Numbered from the stretch's first letter, positions 21,411 to 30,439 are shown. The stretch is DNA of 64,000 nt from Holosporales bacterium (GCA_031269095.1 JAIRWI010000002.1:42252-106251); one strand, 5' to 3'. Translations and numbers: made by a program. The notes: generated by a model not told the origin, from the sequence alone.

Positions 21411-22742
21411 TCAGCTTTCTAAAGCTTTCGTTAAAATTTCTAGATCAGTGGCAAAAACTCTATCCTCATTCATCATTTCCTTAACTCTTTTCACAGCGTG
21501 AATGACGGTCGCATGATCTTTGCCCCCAAAGCTTTTGCCAATGTCTGGAAGGGATTTTGTGGTTAATTCCTTAGATAAATACATCGCAACGTGCCTAGTC
21601 TTAGTTATATTTTTGTGCCGCTTTGTCGATAAAATATCTGACAATTTTACTCCGAAATATTCACAAACCTTTTTTTGAATTATCTCGATTGTAATAAATT
21701 TCTCATTCGAACGCAAAAGGTCTTTCAAGACCTCTTGTGCAACTTCAATATTTATTTCAATTCCAACAAGCGATGCATGAGCAATTATCCTGTTTAAGGC
21801 TCCTTCTAGTTCCCTTATATTTGAAGTTATTTTGAAGGCCAAAAATTCCAAAACTTTTGTAGACACGTTTATTGGACAAGATTTTACCTTGGATTGAAGT
21901 ATGCCAAGTCTTAATTCATATGTAGTGGGATGAATGTCCGCAACCAATCCCCACCCGAGTCTTGATTTTAGCCTATCCTCTACGCCATCAAGGTCAGAAG
22001 GTGATTTATCGGCTGATAATATAATTTGCCTATTATTTTCCACTAGGTCATTAAAGGTATGAAAAAATTCCTCCTGCGTAGCTCCTTTCCCTCCAATAAA
22101 TTGGACATCATCTATCATTAGAACATCGACGTTTCTAAACATTTCCTTGAATGACATAGTGTTTTTAAAACGAAGCGATCTAATAAACATATACATAAAT
22201 TTTTCTGCAGATATGTATATGACTTTTTTCTTTTTGTTTACCCTTTTTATTTCCCAAGCAATAGCGTGCATAAGGTGGGTCTTACCAAGCCCAACTCCTC
22301 CATAAAGAAAAAGAGGATTAAATGGAGTAGTATCAGATTCTGCAACTCTAAGAGCTGCAGTGTAGGCAAATTCATTCGGTTTTCCTACAACAAAATTCTT
22401 AAATGTAAATCTTTTATCGAGGAGAGATATTTCATCTACGTTATTATTTTCAGTTTCGCTATCAATTGAAATCTTTTCTGATGTATTTTTGGGGGATTTG
22501 GCCGACAAATCGACGTCAACAAGCATAGCATTGATACTAGATCCACGTGCGTTAAATGCCTCTACAATCATAGATGAGTATCGTGTTAGCACCGTATCTT
22601 TTACGAAATTAGAGGGGGTTGATAACCTAAGAAATCCGTCAACAACCTCTACGAAATTTAGTTTGTTAATCCAATTTTTAAACGAGTCCTCTCCTATAGT
22701 TTTTTTTATTTCTTCTTTAACTTCGTTCCAAACTTGAATCAT
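21411..22742 (-). CDS. dnaA: Chromosomal replication initiator DnaA
   Basis: 443 residues. Domain I (WNEVKEEIKKTIGEDSFKNW), a short variable domain II with Ser/Glu/Asn-rich sequence, AAA+ domain III with Walker A (LFLYGGVGLGKTHLMHAI) and Walker B (VDVLMIDDVQFIGGK), and the domain IV signature GGKDHATVIHAVKRV are intact. It unwinds oriC in the ATP-bound state. The gene is followed by the OPA antiporter rather than dnaN. No DnaA-box cluster is visible in the adjoining gap, so this is probably not oriC, as in many alphaproteobacteria. Confidence 0.97.
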   Translation of the reverse strand: MIQVWNEVKEEIKKTIGEDSFKNWINKLNFVEVVDGFLRLSTPSNFVKDTVLTRYSSMIVEAFNARGSSINAMLVDVDLSAKSPKNTSEKISIDSETENNNVDEISLLDKRFTFKNFVVGKPNEFAYTAALRVAESDTTPFNPLFLYGGVGLGKTHLMHAIAWEIKRVNKKKKVIYISAEKFMYMFIRSLRFKNTMSFKEMFRNVDVLMIDDVQFIGGKGATQEEFFHTFNDLVENNRQIILSADKSPSDLDGVEDRLKSRLGWGLVADIHPTTYELRLGILQSKVKSCPINVSTKVLEFLAFKITSNIRELEGALNRIIAHASLVGIEINIEVAQEVLKDLLRSNEKFITIEIIQKKVCEYFGVKLSDILSTKRHKNITKTRHVAMYLSKELTTKSLPDIGKSFGGKDHATVIHAVKRVKEMMNEDRVFATDLEILTKALES

Positions 22743-22914
22743 ATTGCTGTCAAATCGCTAAAAAATTATGTCTTGATGGCAGTATATTGAATTAAACAAA
22801 AAAAACATCTCGTTTAATAAAAAGCGACAACATCCCACCAATACTAATCCATGCTGAAAATTTAAGCATCAAAAAAATTAACATCGGGCAAATTGTATTT
22901 TAAGTACTTAGATC

Positions 22915-23020
22915 ATAAAGTTATCTCCTTTAATATTAGTATTAACAAAAATACCAAAACCCACGCAATTCTAAAGGAGATAACTTTAAAATTTAACCTG
23001 TCGCTAACTAGAACGTGTAT
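22915..23020 (-). repeat. B-family repeat overlapping the regulator gene end
   Basis: A B copy in minus orientation; the clearly preserved right end reads CGCTAACTAGAACGTGTATA on the plus strand (about 23002-23021) and supplies the last five codons and the TAG stop of the regulator gene. The other end is less well conserved. Confidence 0.65.
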
Positions 23021-23744
23021 AGTTCGAGTAAGTCGTCGGTAGTACTACTGCATTTGACCAATATTTTATACAATCCGAAAGATTATCTTTAAAAGTTTCG
23101 TAATCAAAAGATTTGCAAATATAACCAGATGCGCCGCTTTTATATGAGTTAACCATAGTTTCACGGCTCGTGTTATTTGTAAGCATTATAACGGGGACAC
23201 ATTGTAGATCTCTGTCTCTTTTAATATCACGAAGAACTGAAAGCCCATCTTTTTTGGGTAGAAAGATATCCATGAGGACTAAATCAGGTTTTGGAAAATC
23301 TGGACACAAAGTTTTGTATCTAAGAACCTCCATTGCTTGGACACCATCATGTACACACAAAATATTTAAATTTCTAAATTCTTCAAGAGCTTTTCTCGCT
23401 ATTGTTTCATCTGCCGGATTATCTTCGACTATCAAAATATTAATAACTTCATTATTAAAATGAATAATATCTATGGTATCGCTTGCAGTTCCATTTTTTT
23501 TATTTTCAGTAACTTTTAAGTCTTCAAAAAATTTTTCTATACCAACCCCATACATACTGGAGAATTTGTATAACATAGCAGCAGAAATCCTGCTTTGAGC
23601 CTGTTCATATTTTTGAACCTGTTGATGAGAAATCCCAATCTTGGAGGCTATAACAGCAAGAGTAAACCCTCTTTTTTTACGCTTAGCTCGAAGCTGTTTC
23701 CCGATGTGCTCCTCTATAAATCTAATGTCATTTGGATCGATCAT
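23004..23744 (-). CDS. XRE-type HTH fused to a response-regulator receiver domain
   Basis: 246 residues with an unusual order. Residues 17-71 form an XRE/Cro helix-turn-helix (GKQLRAKRKKRGFTLAVIAS, then KIGISHQQVQKYEQAQSRIS). Residues 101-225 form a receiver of the Rcp1 type (INILIVEDNPADETIARKAL) with acidic E107/D108, phospho-acceptor D159 (LVLMDIFLPKKDG), T189 and K211 in place. A phosphorylated receiver would presumably control DNA binding by the N-terminal domain. A perfect AAGGAGG ribosome-binding site (23754-23760, reverse strand) overlaps the stop of the kinase gene upstream, so the two are co-translated. The C-terminal YTRSS and stop come from a B repeat. Confidence 0.85.
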   Translation of the reverse strand: MIDPNDIRFIEEHIGKQLRAKRKKRGFTLAVIASKIGISHQQVQKYEQAQSRISAAMLYKFSSMYGVGIEKFFEDLKVTENKKNGTASDTIDIIHFNNEVINILIVEDNPADETIARKALEEFRNLNILCVHDGVQAMEVLRYKTLCPDFPKPDLVLMDIFLPKKDGLSVLRDIKRDRDLQCVPVIMLTNNTSRETMVNSYKSGASGYICKSFDYETFKDNLSDCIKYWSNAVVLPTTYSNYTRSS

Positions 23745-23758
23745 TTTTAATTACCTCC

Positions 23759-24679
23759 TTATCTTGGAAATAAGATTTCATACTTGTAGCATCTGTCGCT
23801 TTTTCCAATATTCTCAAAATGGAAATTATTAGCTTTGGCAATATCTGAACATATTGTAATACCGTTCCCAGATTCTGAACAATCTCTAGCTATTCGTTTT
23901 CCATTATCTTCAAAAATTATACCCAATACGTGATCATTAGTTTTTTTGTTATCCTGAGAGACCTTAATAATGAGATCCCTATCAACAATAGCGTGATTCA
24001 AAGAATTCTCTATCAAATTTTTAAATAGGCTAAAAATTTCTGATTTGACTGCTAATATAGGGGGTATTTTTTCATCGACTATAATAGTGCACAATTTTAA
24101 ATTTATTTGATAATATAATAAGACCTTTATTTCATTAATTATTTTTTCTATAAGTATTTCTGTTTTGTTAGTCCGACTACTAGAATGAATTAGAGATTCT
24201 TCTGCTAGTTCTCTTAATTTTTTAATACTATCCATAGCATAGGATACGTAGGCTTTGTTTTCATTGTTATTAGATTGTTGTATGTTGATATTTAGCAGTT
24301 GTAAAAAATTGGAAATATTCCTAAGGGGCTCTTTAATGTCATGATAACCTTTTGTAGCAAAGCTAGGATAAGTTTTATTATTAGCGTTATAGGGCGCATA
24401 AATCAGGGTAAAAAAAACTTCTGTATTTTTAGGAATTTCATATATGGCGAAGTTATAAAATTCGGATTTTACGGTTCCGTTTTTTCCTTCTGATATACAC
24501 GTATTTACCTCATTTTCTAAAAAACTGTAGGCAAGATTAAAATTATCTAAATTTCTTGATTTGTGTAATATAGATAATTTCTTATTTTTTACAATATAAG
24601 CTACATTATTCCCTATGACGTTCTCGAGAAAATTGTACATAGAAATAATAAGATCCAGATATTCTTGGTAATTATTCAT
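23759..24679 (-). CDS. Sensor histidine kinase, phytochrome/Cph1-like kinase core
   Basis: 306 residues from ATG 24679, chosen because GGGGG precedes it closely; an in-frame TTG at 24694 gives a longer form without support. Residues 1-105 are a soluble sensor region of no clear family. The phospho-acceptor box is YHDIKEPLRNISNFLQLL with H113, of the type found in Cph1-like kinases that pair with Rcp1-type receivers. The ATPase domain has the N-box LIENSLNHA (N225) and G-boxes FEDNG and GNGI. There is no membrane segment, so it senses a cytoplasmic signal. The adjacent regulator is the obvious partner. Confidence 0.85.
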   Translation of the reverse strand: MNNYQEYLDLIISMYNFLENVIGNNVAYIVKNKKLSILHKSRNLDNFNLAYSFLENEVNTCISEGKNGTVKSEFYNFAIYEIPKNTEVFFTLIYAPYNANNKTYPSFATKGYHDIKEPLRNISNFLQLLNINIQQSNNNENKAYVSYAMDSIKKLRELAEESLIHSSSRTNKTEILIEKIINEIKVLLYYQINLKLCTIIVDEKIPPILAVKSEIFSLFKNLIENSLNHAIVDRDLIIKVSQDNKKTNDHVLGIIFEDNGKRIARDCSESGNGITICSDIAKANNFHFENIGKSDRCYKYEILFPR

Positions 24680-25107
24680 AACACCCCCAACCAAAAACGT
24701 ACAAAAAATACTTCTCGACGATAAGTGTACGTAAACAAACGAAAATTGTCTTTCCTATAAAACAAAATAACAGTTGAAAATACTGTCTCTACTCGCATAA
24801 TAGTTGAATTTTATATATAAAGCAACTAAAAAGTTTTATTATTCCTAAAATAATATTTTTACTTTAAATAAGTTTTAATTTTTATGTTTGTTTTTACATT
24901 TTTTTTATATATTGTATTTTACATTTCGAGTGGTTCTAAAACGTGTTCATTACAATGTCCTGAAACAAACTTGTTTTTTCGATTTAGAAAATTCATAACT
25001 ATGAGGTAAAAAATAAGAACCAAATTTCTCAGAAATTAATAATTTATTAAGATTTTCTGGTTAGAATATTATGAGTAAGAACTGCGTTTAATGTGGAAGA
25101 GATAAAA
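24680..25107. other. Divergent intergenic region
   Basis: A 428-base AT-rich region between two genes transcribed away from each other; it must carry both promoters. I see no member of the A, B or C repeat families here and no RNA gene. A run of T-rich hexamers makes promoter choice by eye unreliable. Confidence 0.4.
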
Positions 25108-25716
25108 ATGAATTACGGGAGCAGTACCAGTAGCAGACCACTTTTATCGGAAAAATATAGATTCTATTTAGGAACAATTGAGAAACAAAGATATGAAACT
25201 GGGGGAGAAGTTTATACTCCAGAATATGTGGTTGTATTTGATGGGATTGAAACTGGTACATTATTTGCGGGAGTAAAAGATTGTATTTTTGTGTTTCATT
25301 TGATAGAGCCAAAGCGTCTACATACTTTTGGAGCCATGGGGTATAGCAAAACTGGTTCAGCTACAATGTTGTTTGGGCCTATAGGACTTATAATAAAAGC
25401 TGGCCAGCATGACAGCGCCATTCTTGGTAAATACCATGGGGCAGTCATAAAAACGATAACGGTAACAAGATTTGCTTATATATCTAATCAGGAATTTCCA
25501 TCTGTAAGTGAAACTATGATATATGATTTTTGCCAAATAACAGAGTCTGAGTCAGGACACCCAGATTGGACTATATATGAATTTAACTACAGAAAAGAGA
25601 CTATTGAAATACAATCATCTGACCAGACGCTTGATGGTGAAAAACAAAAAGAAAATGGAAAAAAGGTCTATAGTTTCGACATTGGAAACGGTTCTTATAA
25701 AAGCACTAAAGAATAA
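25108..25716 (+). CDS. Cytosolic protein of unknown family, weak Hcp (T6SS tube) resemblance
   Basis: 202 residues from ATG 25108, which is preceded at good distance by GGAAGAG; an in-frame GTG at 25093 adds five residues. There is no signal peptide or membrane helix. The protein looks beta-rich. The region GKYHGAVIKTITVTRF, then SETMIYDFCQITES and WTIYEFNYRKETIEIQ resembles the order of strands and the E-x-x-x-x-Y-R-K end of Hcp proteins, which stack into the inner tube of type VI secretion systems. No other secretion genes are in the window, so this is a hypothesis only. Confidence 0.6.
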   Translation: MNYGSSTSSRPLLSEKYRFYLGTIEKQRYETGGEVYTPEYVVVFDGIETGTLFAGVKDCIFVFHLIEPKRLHTFGAMGYSKTGSATMLFGPIGLIIKAGQHDSAILGKYHGAVIKTITVTRFAYISNQEFPSVSETMIYDFCQITESESGHPDWTIYEFNYRKETIEIQSSDQTLDGEKQKENGKKVYSFDIGNGSYKSTKE

Positions 25717-25830
25717 TCCCATTTCCTGTATATACTTAGTCTAGTTTGTACTCTGGCAGTTTTTTCAAAGTCATATGCCCAAAAATCTCAAAGGTTGTTG
25801 GCGCTTCTAGGCGTCAAACGGGGGGAGTTG

Positions 25831-26151
25831 TATAGTTGTTCTAGTTAACATTGACATCGATAAATATACCTAAAACATTAGTAATTCCTGGGGAGTAGGT
25901 TTTGTAAAATTACTCCTTGCCAACTAGAATGGGTATATTACAGTTGTTCTAGTTAATATGAGGATCAACAAAAATGTTAAACCCCGTGTAATTCCAAGGA
26001 ATATAGTTTTAAAAAATTAACCCTTGCCAACTAGAATAAGTATATTACAGTTGTTCTAGTTAACATTGATATCGATAAATATACCTAAAACATTAGCAAT
26101 TCCTGGGAGTAGTGGAAAATTAGTTCTTCGCCAACTAGTACAACTATATAA
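25831..26151 (-). repeat. Tandem A-B-A repeat array
   Basis: Three elements in minus orientation lie head to tail with a period of about 107 bases: A (25831-25936), B (25937-26044) and A (26045-26151). The second and third begin with the same TTACAGTTGTTCTAGTTAA. The array lies between the convergent ends of the Hcp-like gene and corC. Confidence 0.8.
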
Positions 26152-26241
26152 CACCACCCCTCCGAAAAATTTACAGAGATAAGCCCTTAGCTTCCGCGAT
26201 AGATTTGAAACAATTTTTACTCACCTTTTGGAGAAGATCCT

Positions 26242-27117
26242 TTACTTTTTCCTAAGTTTAATACTTTTTATTTTTCTCGAATCAGCTTCAAGTATCTCAA
26301 ATTCTATGTTTTGCTTGTCACAAAAAATAAGCTCTCCTCGCACAGGGACTTTACCAGCTATAGAAAAAACATGGCCTCCAAGAGAATCAACTGAATTGTC
26401 GGAAGAAATTATATTTATTCCCGCTATTTTATTAATTTCTGCTATGGTCGTTCTAGCATCGATCGTATACGTCCCATCGCTATTTCTTATAACTTTCTTC
26501 TGGTTATGTCGTTGCTCCTCAACGCTTTCTATATCACCTATAATTTCTTCTGCTAGATCCGTAAAGGAAACGAATCCTTCTACTCCCCCGTATTCATCTA
26601 CAACCACAGAAACTTTTATCCCAGTTTGTTTCATTTTAAGTAGCAAATCTAAAGTTCTCATCGTAGGGGGAATAAACAAAATTTCTTTAACAAAAATACT
26701 CACGTTAAATGGTTTGTTCATGCGAAACCAGTTCACTATATCTTTTAAATAAACTGCTCCAATAATATTATCTATGGTTCCTTGATATACCAATATCGAA
26801 GAAACCTGGCTTTCCACAAATTCCGATATTAATTCCTCAATTTTTGTTGTAATGGGGAGGGCTTTAATCTCAACCCGTGGGATCATGATGTCCTGAACTT
26901 GGATGTCTCGAAGATTTAACACGTTTCCAAGCATTTCTCTTTCATCCTCGTCTATTGACAATTCCCCATTATCGAGGGAATTATTATCTTCTATCAGTTC
27001 TTCTATGACCTCTCTTAGAGTCGCTTCTGATTGTCCCCGTCTAGGAAATAAACGCGCAATAAATCCCACTTGTTTTTTTTGTGCAAACAATTGTTTTATA
27101 TATTCTGTTATTTTCAT
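26242..27117 (-). CDS. ybeX: CBS-domain protein of the CorC/YbeX (HlyC) family
   Basis: 291 residues. The tandem CBS pair spans about residues 70-190 (VQDIMIPRVEIKALPITTKI and SSILVYQGTIDNIIGAVYLK) and the CorC_HlyC domain follows (GTYTIDARTTIAEINKIAGI region). There is no N-terminal DUF21 membrane domain, so it is the short CorC/YbeX form linked to magnesium homeostasis and ribosome maintenance. Its start overlaps the ybeY stop by four bases, matching the ybeY-ybeX pair of many proteobacteria. Confidence 0.85.
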   Translation of the reverse strand: MKITEYIKQLFAQKKQVGFIARLFPRRGQSEATLREVIEELIEDNNSLDNGELSIDEDEREMLGNVLNLRDIQVQDIMIPRVEIKALPITTKIEELISEFVESQVSSILVYQGTIDNIIGAVYLKDIVNWFRMNKPFNVSIFVKEILFIPPTMRTLDLLLKMKQTGIKVSVVVDEYGGVEGFVSFTDLAEEIIGDIESVEEQRHNQKKVIRNSDGTYTIDARTTIAEINKIAGINIISSDNSVDSLGGHVFSIAGKVPVRGELIFCDKQNIEFEILEADSRKIKSIKLRKK

Positions 27118-27602
27118 GAATACAAATACAGATCCTTAATATTGAATTCTTTTAGAATTTTGGCTTCTAGTCTTTCCATTTTTGATCTTTGATACTTCGT
27201 GTCATGAGTGAACCCAAGTGTATGTAAGACTCCGTGAACAAAAAGATGGGATATTCTATCACAAAAATCCTTCTGAAAAGCTAGTGCTTCACTGTCGATT
27301 GAATTGTATGATAACACGATATCTCCTAGCAATGCATTTTTCAAAGTTTTTAGATCTTTTTTGGAATATTGTGGAAATGACAACACATTGGTTGGGGAGT
27401 TAATGTTTCTGAATTGTTTATTTATTTTTTGTATACATTCATTGTTTGATAATAACACATTTATAGAATACAACCTATCACTACAGATCGTTGTTATCGT
27501 TGTTGTTGAGTTAAACAGCTTCTCAAACAAACAACACCATTCATCAAATGATTTCAAACTAATCCAGTTCTTTTCTTCTATATCGAGATTAATAACGCTC
27601 AT
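27114..27602 (-). CDS. ybeY: Endoribonuclease YbeY
   Basis: 162 residues, usual length. The zinc-binding signature is intact: HLFVHGVLHTLGFTHD gives H-x3-H-x5-H with the conserved GFTHD. The SPTNVLSFPQYS segment is also typical. YbeY takes part in 16S rRNA 3'-end maturation and ribosome quality control. Translation of the downstream corC is probably coupled. Confidence 0.92.
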   Translation of the reverse strand: MSVINLDIEEKNWISLKSFDEWCCLFEKLFNSTTTITTICSDRLYSINVLLSNNECIQKINKQFRNINSPTNVLSFPQYSKKDLKTLKNALLGDIVLSYNSIDSEALAFQKDFCDRISHLFVHGVLHTLGFTHDTKYQRSKMERLEAKILKEFNIKDLYLYS

Positions 27603-27662
27603 ACATTGCTGTCACTTGCAGGTCTTGTAAAAACACACTAACACTCCCTAACTTATCGTGTA

Positions 27663-27716
27663 GTGCCCTTTCAAAATGCTTTAGCCTTTTTAAAAACAAT
27701 CTGAACAAAAGGGCAC
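27663..27716. other. Perfect 9-base inverted repeat in the dsbA-like/ybeY gap
   Basis: GTGCCCTTT (27663-27671) and AAAGGGCAC (27708-27716) are exact reverse complements separated by 36 bases. On the minus strand it lies downstream of the DsbA-like gene and 60 bases upstream of ybeY. It could form a long stem-loop ending the upstream transcript or a leader structure for ybeY. No U tract follows directly on the minus strand. Confidence 0.4.
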
Positions 27717-27776
27717 ACACGACATCTTTGAGATTTCCTATTTTACACGTCCTGAGCTATACACTTTAAAGTTTAC

Positions 27777-28688
27777 TTATTTATCCTTGTTTTCTTCTTT
27801 ATTATCTTTTTCTTTGCTATCATCTTCTTTATTAACTTCTTCTTTATTCTCTTTCTTGCTCTCTTCCTTAGTAGTAGTTGCTTCTTGCTCTGTCTTTACT
27901 ACATCTATTCCCTTATCGATAGCTTGTAGGATTCCATCCATGCTTGGTTCTTGCATCATGACAGAATTATTACCATCTATAATAAACACTGCAGGAACTA
28001 CAGGTACTTCTAGCTTTTTCGCCATTTTACCATTTTCAGCGATTTTTTTATCACCTGATTCAAGATGAGATTCTATATCCTTATAACTAAGCCCTATGGA
28101 CTTTAAAGCCTTTTCTATACCATTTTTATTTATTGGCTCTTTCGAACTCGCTATAACTTCTATAAATTCGATTGTTTTTGCTGGATTTACTTCATCTATT
28201 GCGTGATATACCTTAGCAAGTGTAACCGAATCTGCTCCAATAACTGCGACTGGGAGAATCACAAAATTTACGCTTTTCTTTGACTTCACGATCTTTACAA
28301 GATCCTGTTCGAAATTCATACAGTGTTCGCAGACAGGATCAACAAAAGCTAAAACCGTTATCTTCGACTTTGTATCCCCGAACTTCAATCCCATTTTTGT
28401 AAGCTCATCCTTATTGGATACGACATCTTTTTCTAACTTTTTTATTGTGTCCTCCCTTTTTTTAGCCATTCCTTCTCCCATAGCGTCCATAATAGCTTGA
28501 GGATTGTTTTTGATAACTGCTATAACATTTTCTTTAAGTTTGTCATTATGGCCTCCTTGCTCAGACCCTTTTTGGGAAAGACATGAGCATTCAGTTTCCT
28601 TCGGACAAAAGTATGAGCATACAGAGATTCCAAAAGCAACAATAGATACTCCGAGAGCTAGTTTCCCGTTTGTACAACGATTTTCCAT
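27777..28688 (-). CDS. DsbA/Com1-like thioredoxin-fold protein with Lys/Glu-rich tail
   Basis: 303 residues. An N-terminal hydrophobic segment (LALGVSIVAFGISVCSYF) is a signal or membrane anchor. The thioredoxin-fold domain has the active-site pair C-E-H-C in VDPVCEHCMNFEQDL near residue 119 and the cis-proline loop VPVVPAVFII. Such proteins oxidise cysteines of exported proteins. The last 40 residues are almost only E, K, D, N and S, an unusual tail that is not part of the family fold. Monocistronic. Confidence 0.82.
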   Translation of the reverse strand: MENRCTNGKLALGVSIVAFGISVCSYFCPKETECSCLSQKGSEQGGHNDKLKENVIAVIKNNPQAIMDAMGEGMAKKREDTIKKLEKDVVSNKDELTKMGLKFGDTKSKITVLAFVDPVCEHCMNFEQDLVKIVKSKKSVNFVILPVAVIGADSVTLAKVYHAIDEVNPAKTIEFIEVIASSKEPINKNGIEKALKSIGLSYKDIESHLESGDKKIAENGKMAKKLEVPVVPAVFIIDGNNSVMMQEPSMDGILQAIDKGIDVVKTEQEATTTKEESKKENKEEVNKEDDSKEKDNKEENKDK

Positions 28689-28884
28689 GATTTTTATTCT
28701 CTTTTTAAAAGCACTAAAAGTGTACTTAAAAGTACATGTGTTTCATATAAAGGTCAATATTTATATGTGTAACATTTTAGATAAAATGTAAGCATGGTGT
28801 TTCTTCTACAACAATCTGACAGTGCTAAAATTTTTTCACGTTACCCGAGCTGGCTGCTATTAATTGGCCCGTATATATTATTTT

Positions 28885-28992
28885 ATATACTCGCTCTAGT
28901 TAGTGAAGAAATAATTTTTCAAAACCTATCCCAAGAATCACTGATGTTTTAGGTACATTTATTGATATCAATGTTAGCTGGGACAAGTATAT
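28885..28992 (+). repeat. A-family repeat
   Basis: One well preserved A copy, TATATACTCGCTCTAGTTAG at the left and TTAGCTGGGACAAGTATATT at the right, between the start of the DsbA-like gene and the end of the membrane-protein gene. The neighbouring 28689-28884 contains no other feature I can support. Confidence 0.8.
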
Positions 28993-29057
28993 TAGACAGT
29001 CGGTATTTCCGCAAGTACGCTCTTAATAAAAAAAGGTGCTACTCAAGAAAAGTCACA

Positions 29058-29966
29058 CTATTTGTGTAAGTTCTTGAGAACTTTAAGTACTTTTTTATTT
29101 TCCCCTTGTTTGTATTGGAATGAACTCGAGTAAAATTCTGAAAACATCTTTTTAAATTGTTTGCTATTTTTAATATTCTCGAAATCCGTTTTTAGATTCC
29201 AAGATAGAGAAAACTCGTTGTCTGTCACTTTTTGATATCTCACCAATCCTGATTTCAAGGCTTCTTGCTGATATGTTCCGACATTTTTCATTACCTCCTC
29301 TGTATCTTTATAAACCTTCTTAGTATTTGTTAGTATGCTCTCAAGATTGTTAACTTCTTCTTGTGTTTTCGAGTCTTCGCGTAGAGTTCTAACTGATTTT
29401 ATTGGCATATATAGGTTCGAAAGATACCCTCCTATAGATACAAAAGAAAATAACACAGTAGAAACAATTGAGTAGTACAATTTCTTATTCTTTTTTCTTT
29501 GCTCACTTCTTTCGAGATAACACCAAGCGATGTATGCAATTATGCTAAAGATACTTATTAGGAGAATATACCCCTCTCCTTGTCGTACCCCATCCAAAAA
29601 ACACATGTATAAAATATTTGAAATGTTGACGGTGGAGAACACCAAGAGGGCAAGTAGTGGGCACCATACAAGTTTGTTACGCTCGTTTTTTGAGGGGATT
29701 TCTGGTAAAAATTCGCAGAGCAAAAAGATTCCAAAACCGAGAATCATATAGGATAAACAACGCCAATAATCATTGATAATCACTCCATAACTGTCAACGG
29801 ATATAGCCCAAAAAGTGTTTTCCACAGTAAGACACAAAATAGAACAAAACATATACAGCAACATTAAAACAGCAAGGTGTTGTATTATGTGTAATTTTGG
29901 CATAGCACAGCGATATTCAAAGTAGTAAAACTCTCTCATAATACGATATTTGCATATTGCTTTCAA
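29058..29966 (-). CDS. Integral membrane protein of unknown function
   Basis: 302 residues; not recognised. About five membrane segments are visible in the first 210 residues (for example IIQHLAVLMLLYMFCSILCL, CLSYMILGFGIFLLCEF, LLISIFSIIAYIAWCYL and YYSIVSTVLFSFVSIGGYL). The last 90 residues are soluble, charged and probably helical (KTQEEVNNLESILTNTKKVY). An internal ATG (MREFYYFEYRC) is an alternative start. It stands alone, next to repeats on both sides. Confidence 0.65.
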   Translation of the reverse strand: MKAICKYRIMREFYYFEYRCAMPKLHIIQHLAVLMLLYMFCSILCLTVENTFWAISVDSYGVIINDYWRCLSYMILGFGIFLLCEFLPEIPSKNERNKLVWCPLLALLVFSTVNISNILYMCFLDGVRQGEGYILLISIFSIIAYIAWCYLERSEQRKKNKKLYYSIVSTVLFSFVSIGGYLSNLYMPIKSVRTLREDSKTQEEVNNLESILTNTKKVYKDTEEVMKNVGTYQQEALKSGLVRYQKVTDNEFSLSWNLKTDFENIKNSKQFKKMFSEFYSSSFQYKQGENKKVLKVLKNLHK

Positions 29967-29970
29967 TTCT

Positions 29971-30080
29971 ATTTATACTCACACCAATTAACATAACAGG
30001 TTGGTTTTTTAGGCTATATTTCTCAAAATTGCAGGAGTTTTTGCATTTTTGTTTTTTTAAACGTTAAATTGGAATGAGTT
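29971..30080 (+). repeat. Decayed B-like repeat
   Basis: TATACTCACACCAATTAACA at the left, GGTTGGTTTTTTAGGCTATA inside and GTTAAATTGGAATGAGTTTA at the right follow the B layout, but several inner blocks have diverged. It lies between divergent genes, an uncommon position for this family here. Confidence 0.5.
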
Positions 30081-30256
30081 TACCAACTTATATAGATGCA
30101 TCTTTTATATAAGTATTTACATTTTTTTTATATTTTTTTATTTCGAACTTGTTTAGAGGATAGATCTATTTTAGCTTCCGTTATCACTTTGGATATTTCT
30201 CTCTAAAATTCGCGAACCTTAAGAGAAATTTAACGTTTTTTAACTAAAATTGAATA

Positions 30257-30304
30257 AGCAATGTAAAAAGGACATTTTGAAATACTAAATGTACATACAT
30301 TGCT
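30257..30304. promoter_or_regulatory. Inverted repeat in the dapA upstream region
   Basis: AGCAATGTA (30257-30265) and TACATTGCT (30296-30304) are exact reverse complements 30 bases apart, about 135 bases upstream of dapA. It may be a stem-loop in the leader or paired operator halves. A G-rich run (GGGGGGGAAGGG) follows. The rest of 30081-30439 shows nothing else I can support, and it does not resemble a lysine riboswitch. Confidence 0.3.
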
Positions 30305-30439
30305 AACCAAAAATGGGGGGGAAGGGTGTTTTGAGAACCTAGCTTAAATAATTTTGGAAGGACTTCAAATCACCCTTTATTCTTTTTAAAAAAATCTATA
30401 GAATCTGGCTAAATTCTCCTATATATATTTCTAAAAATT

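Noticed and set aside
22743..23003. Possible oriC next to dnaA
   Set aside because: No cluster of TTATNCACA-type DnaA boxes or AT-rich 13-mers beyond the general AT bias; half of the gap is a B repeat.
30081..30439. Riboswitch upstream of dapA
   Set aside because: The lysine riboswitch core is not visible; only a simple inverted repeat is present.
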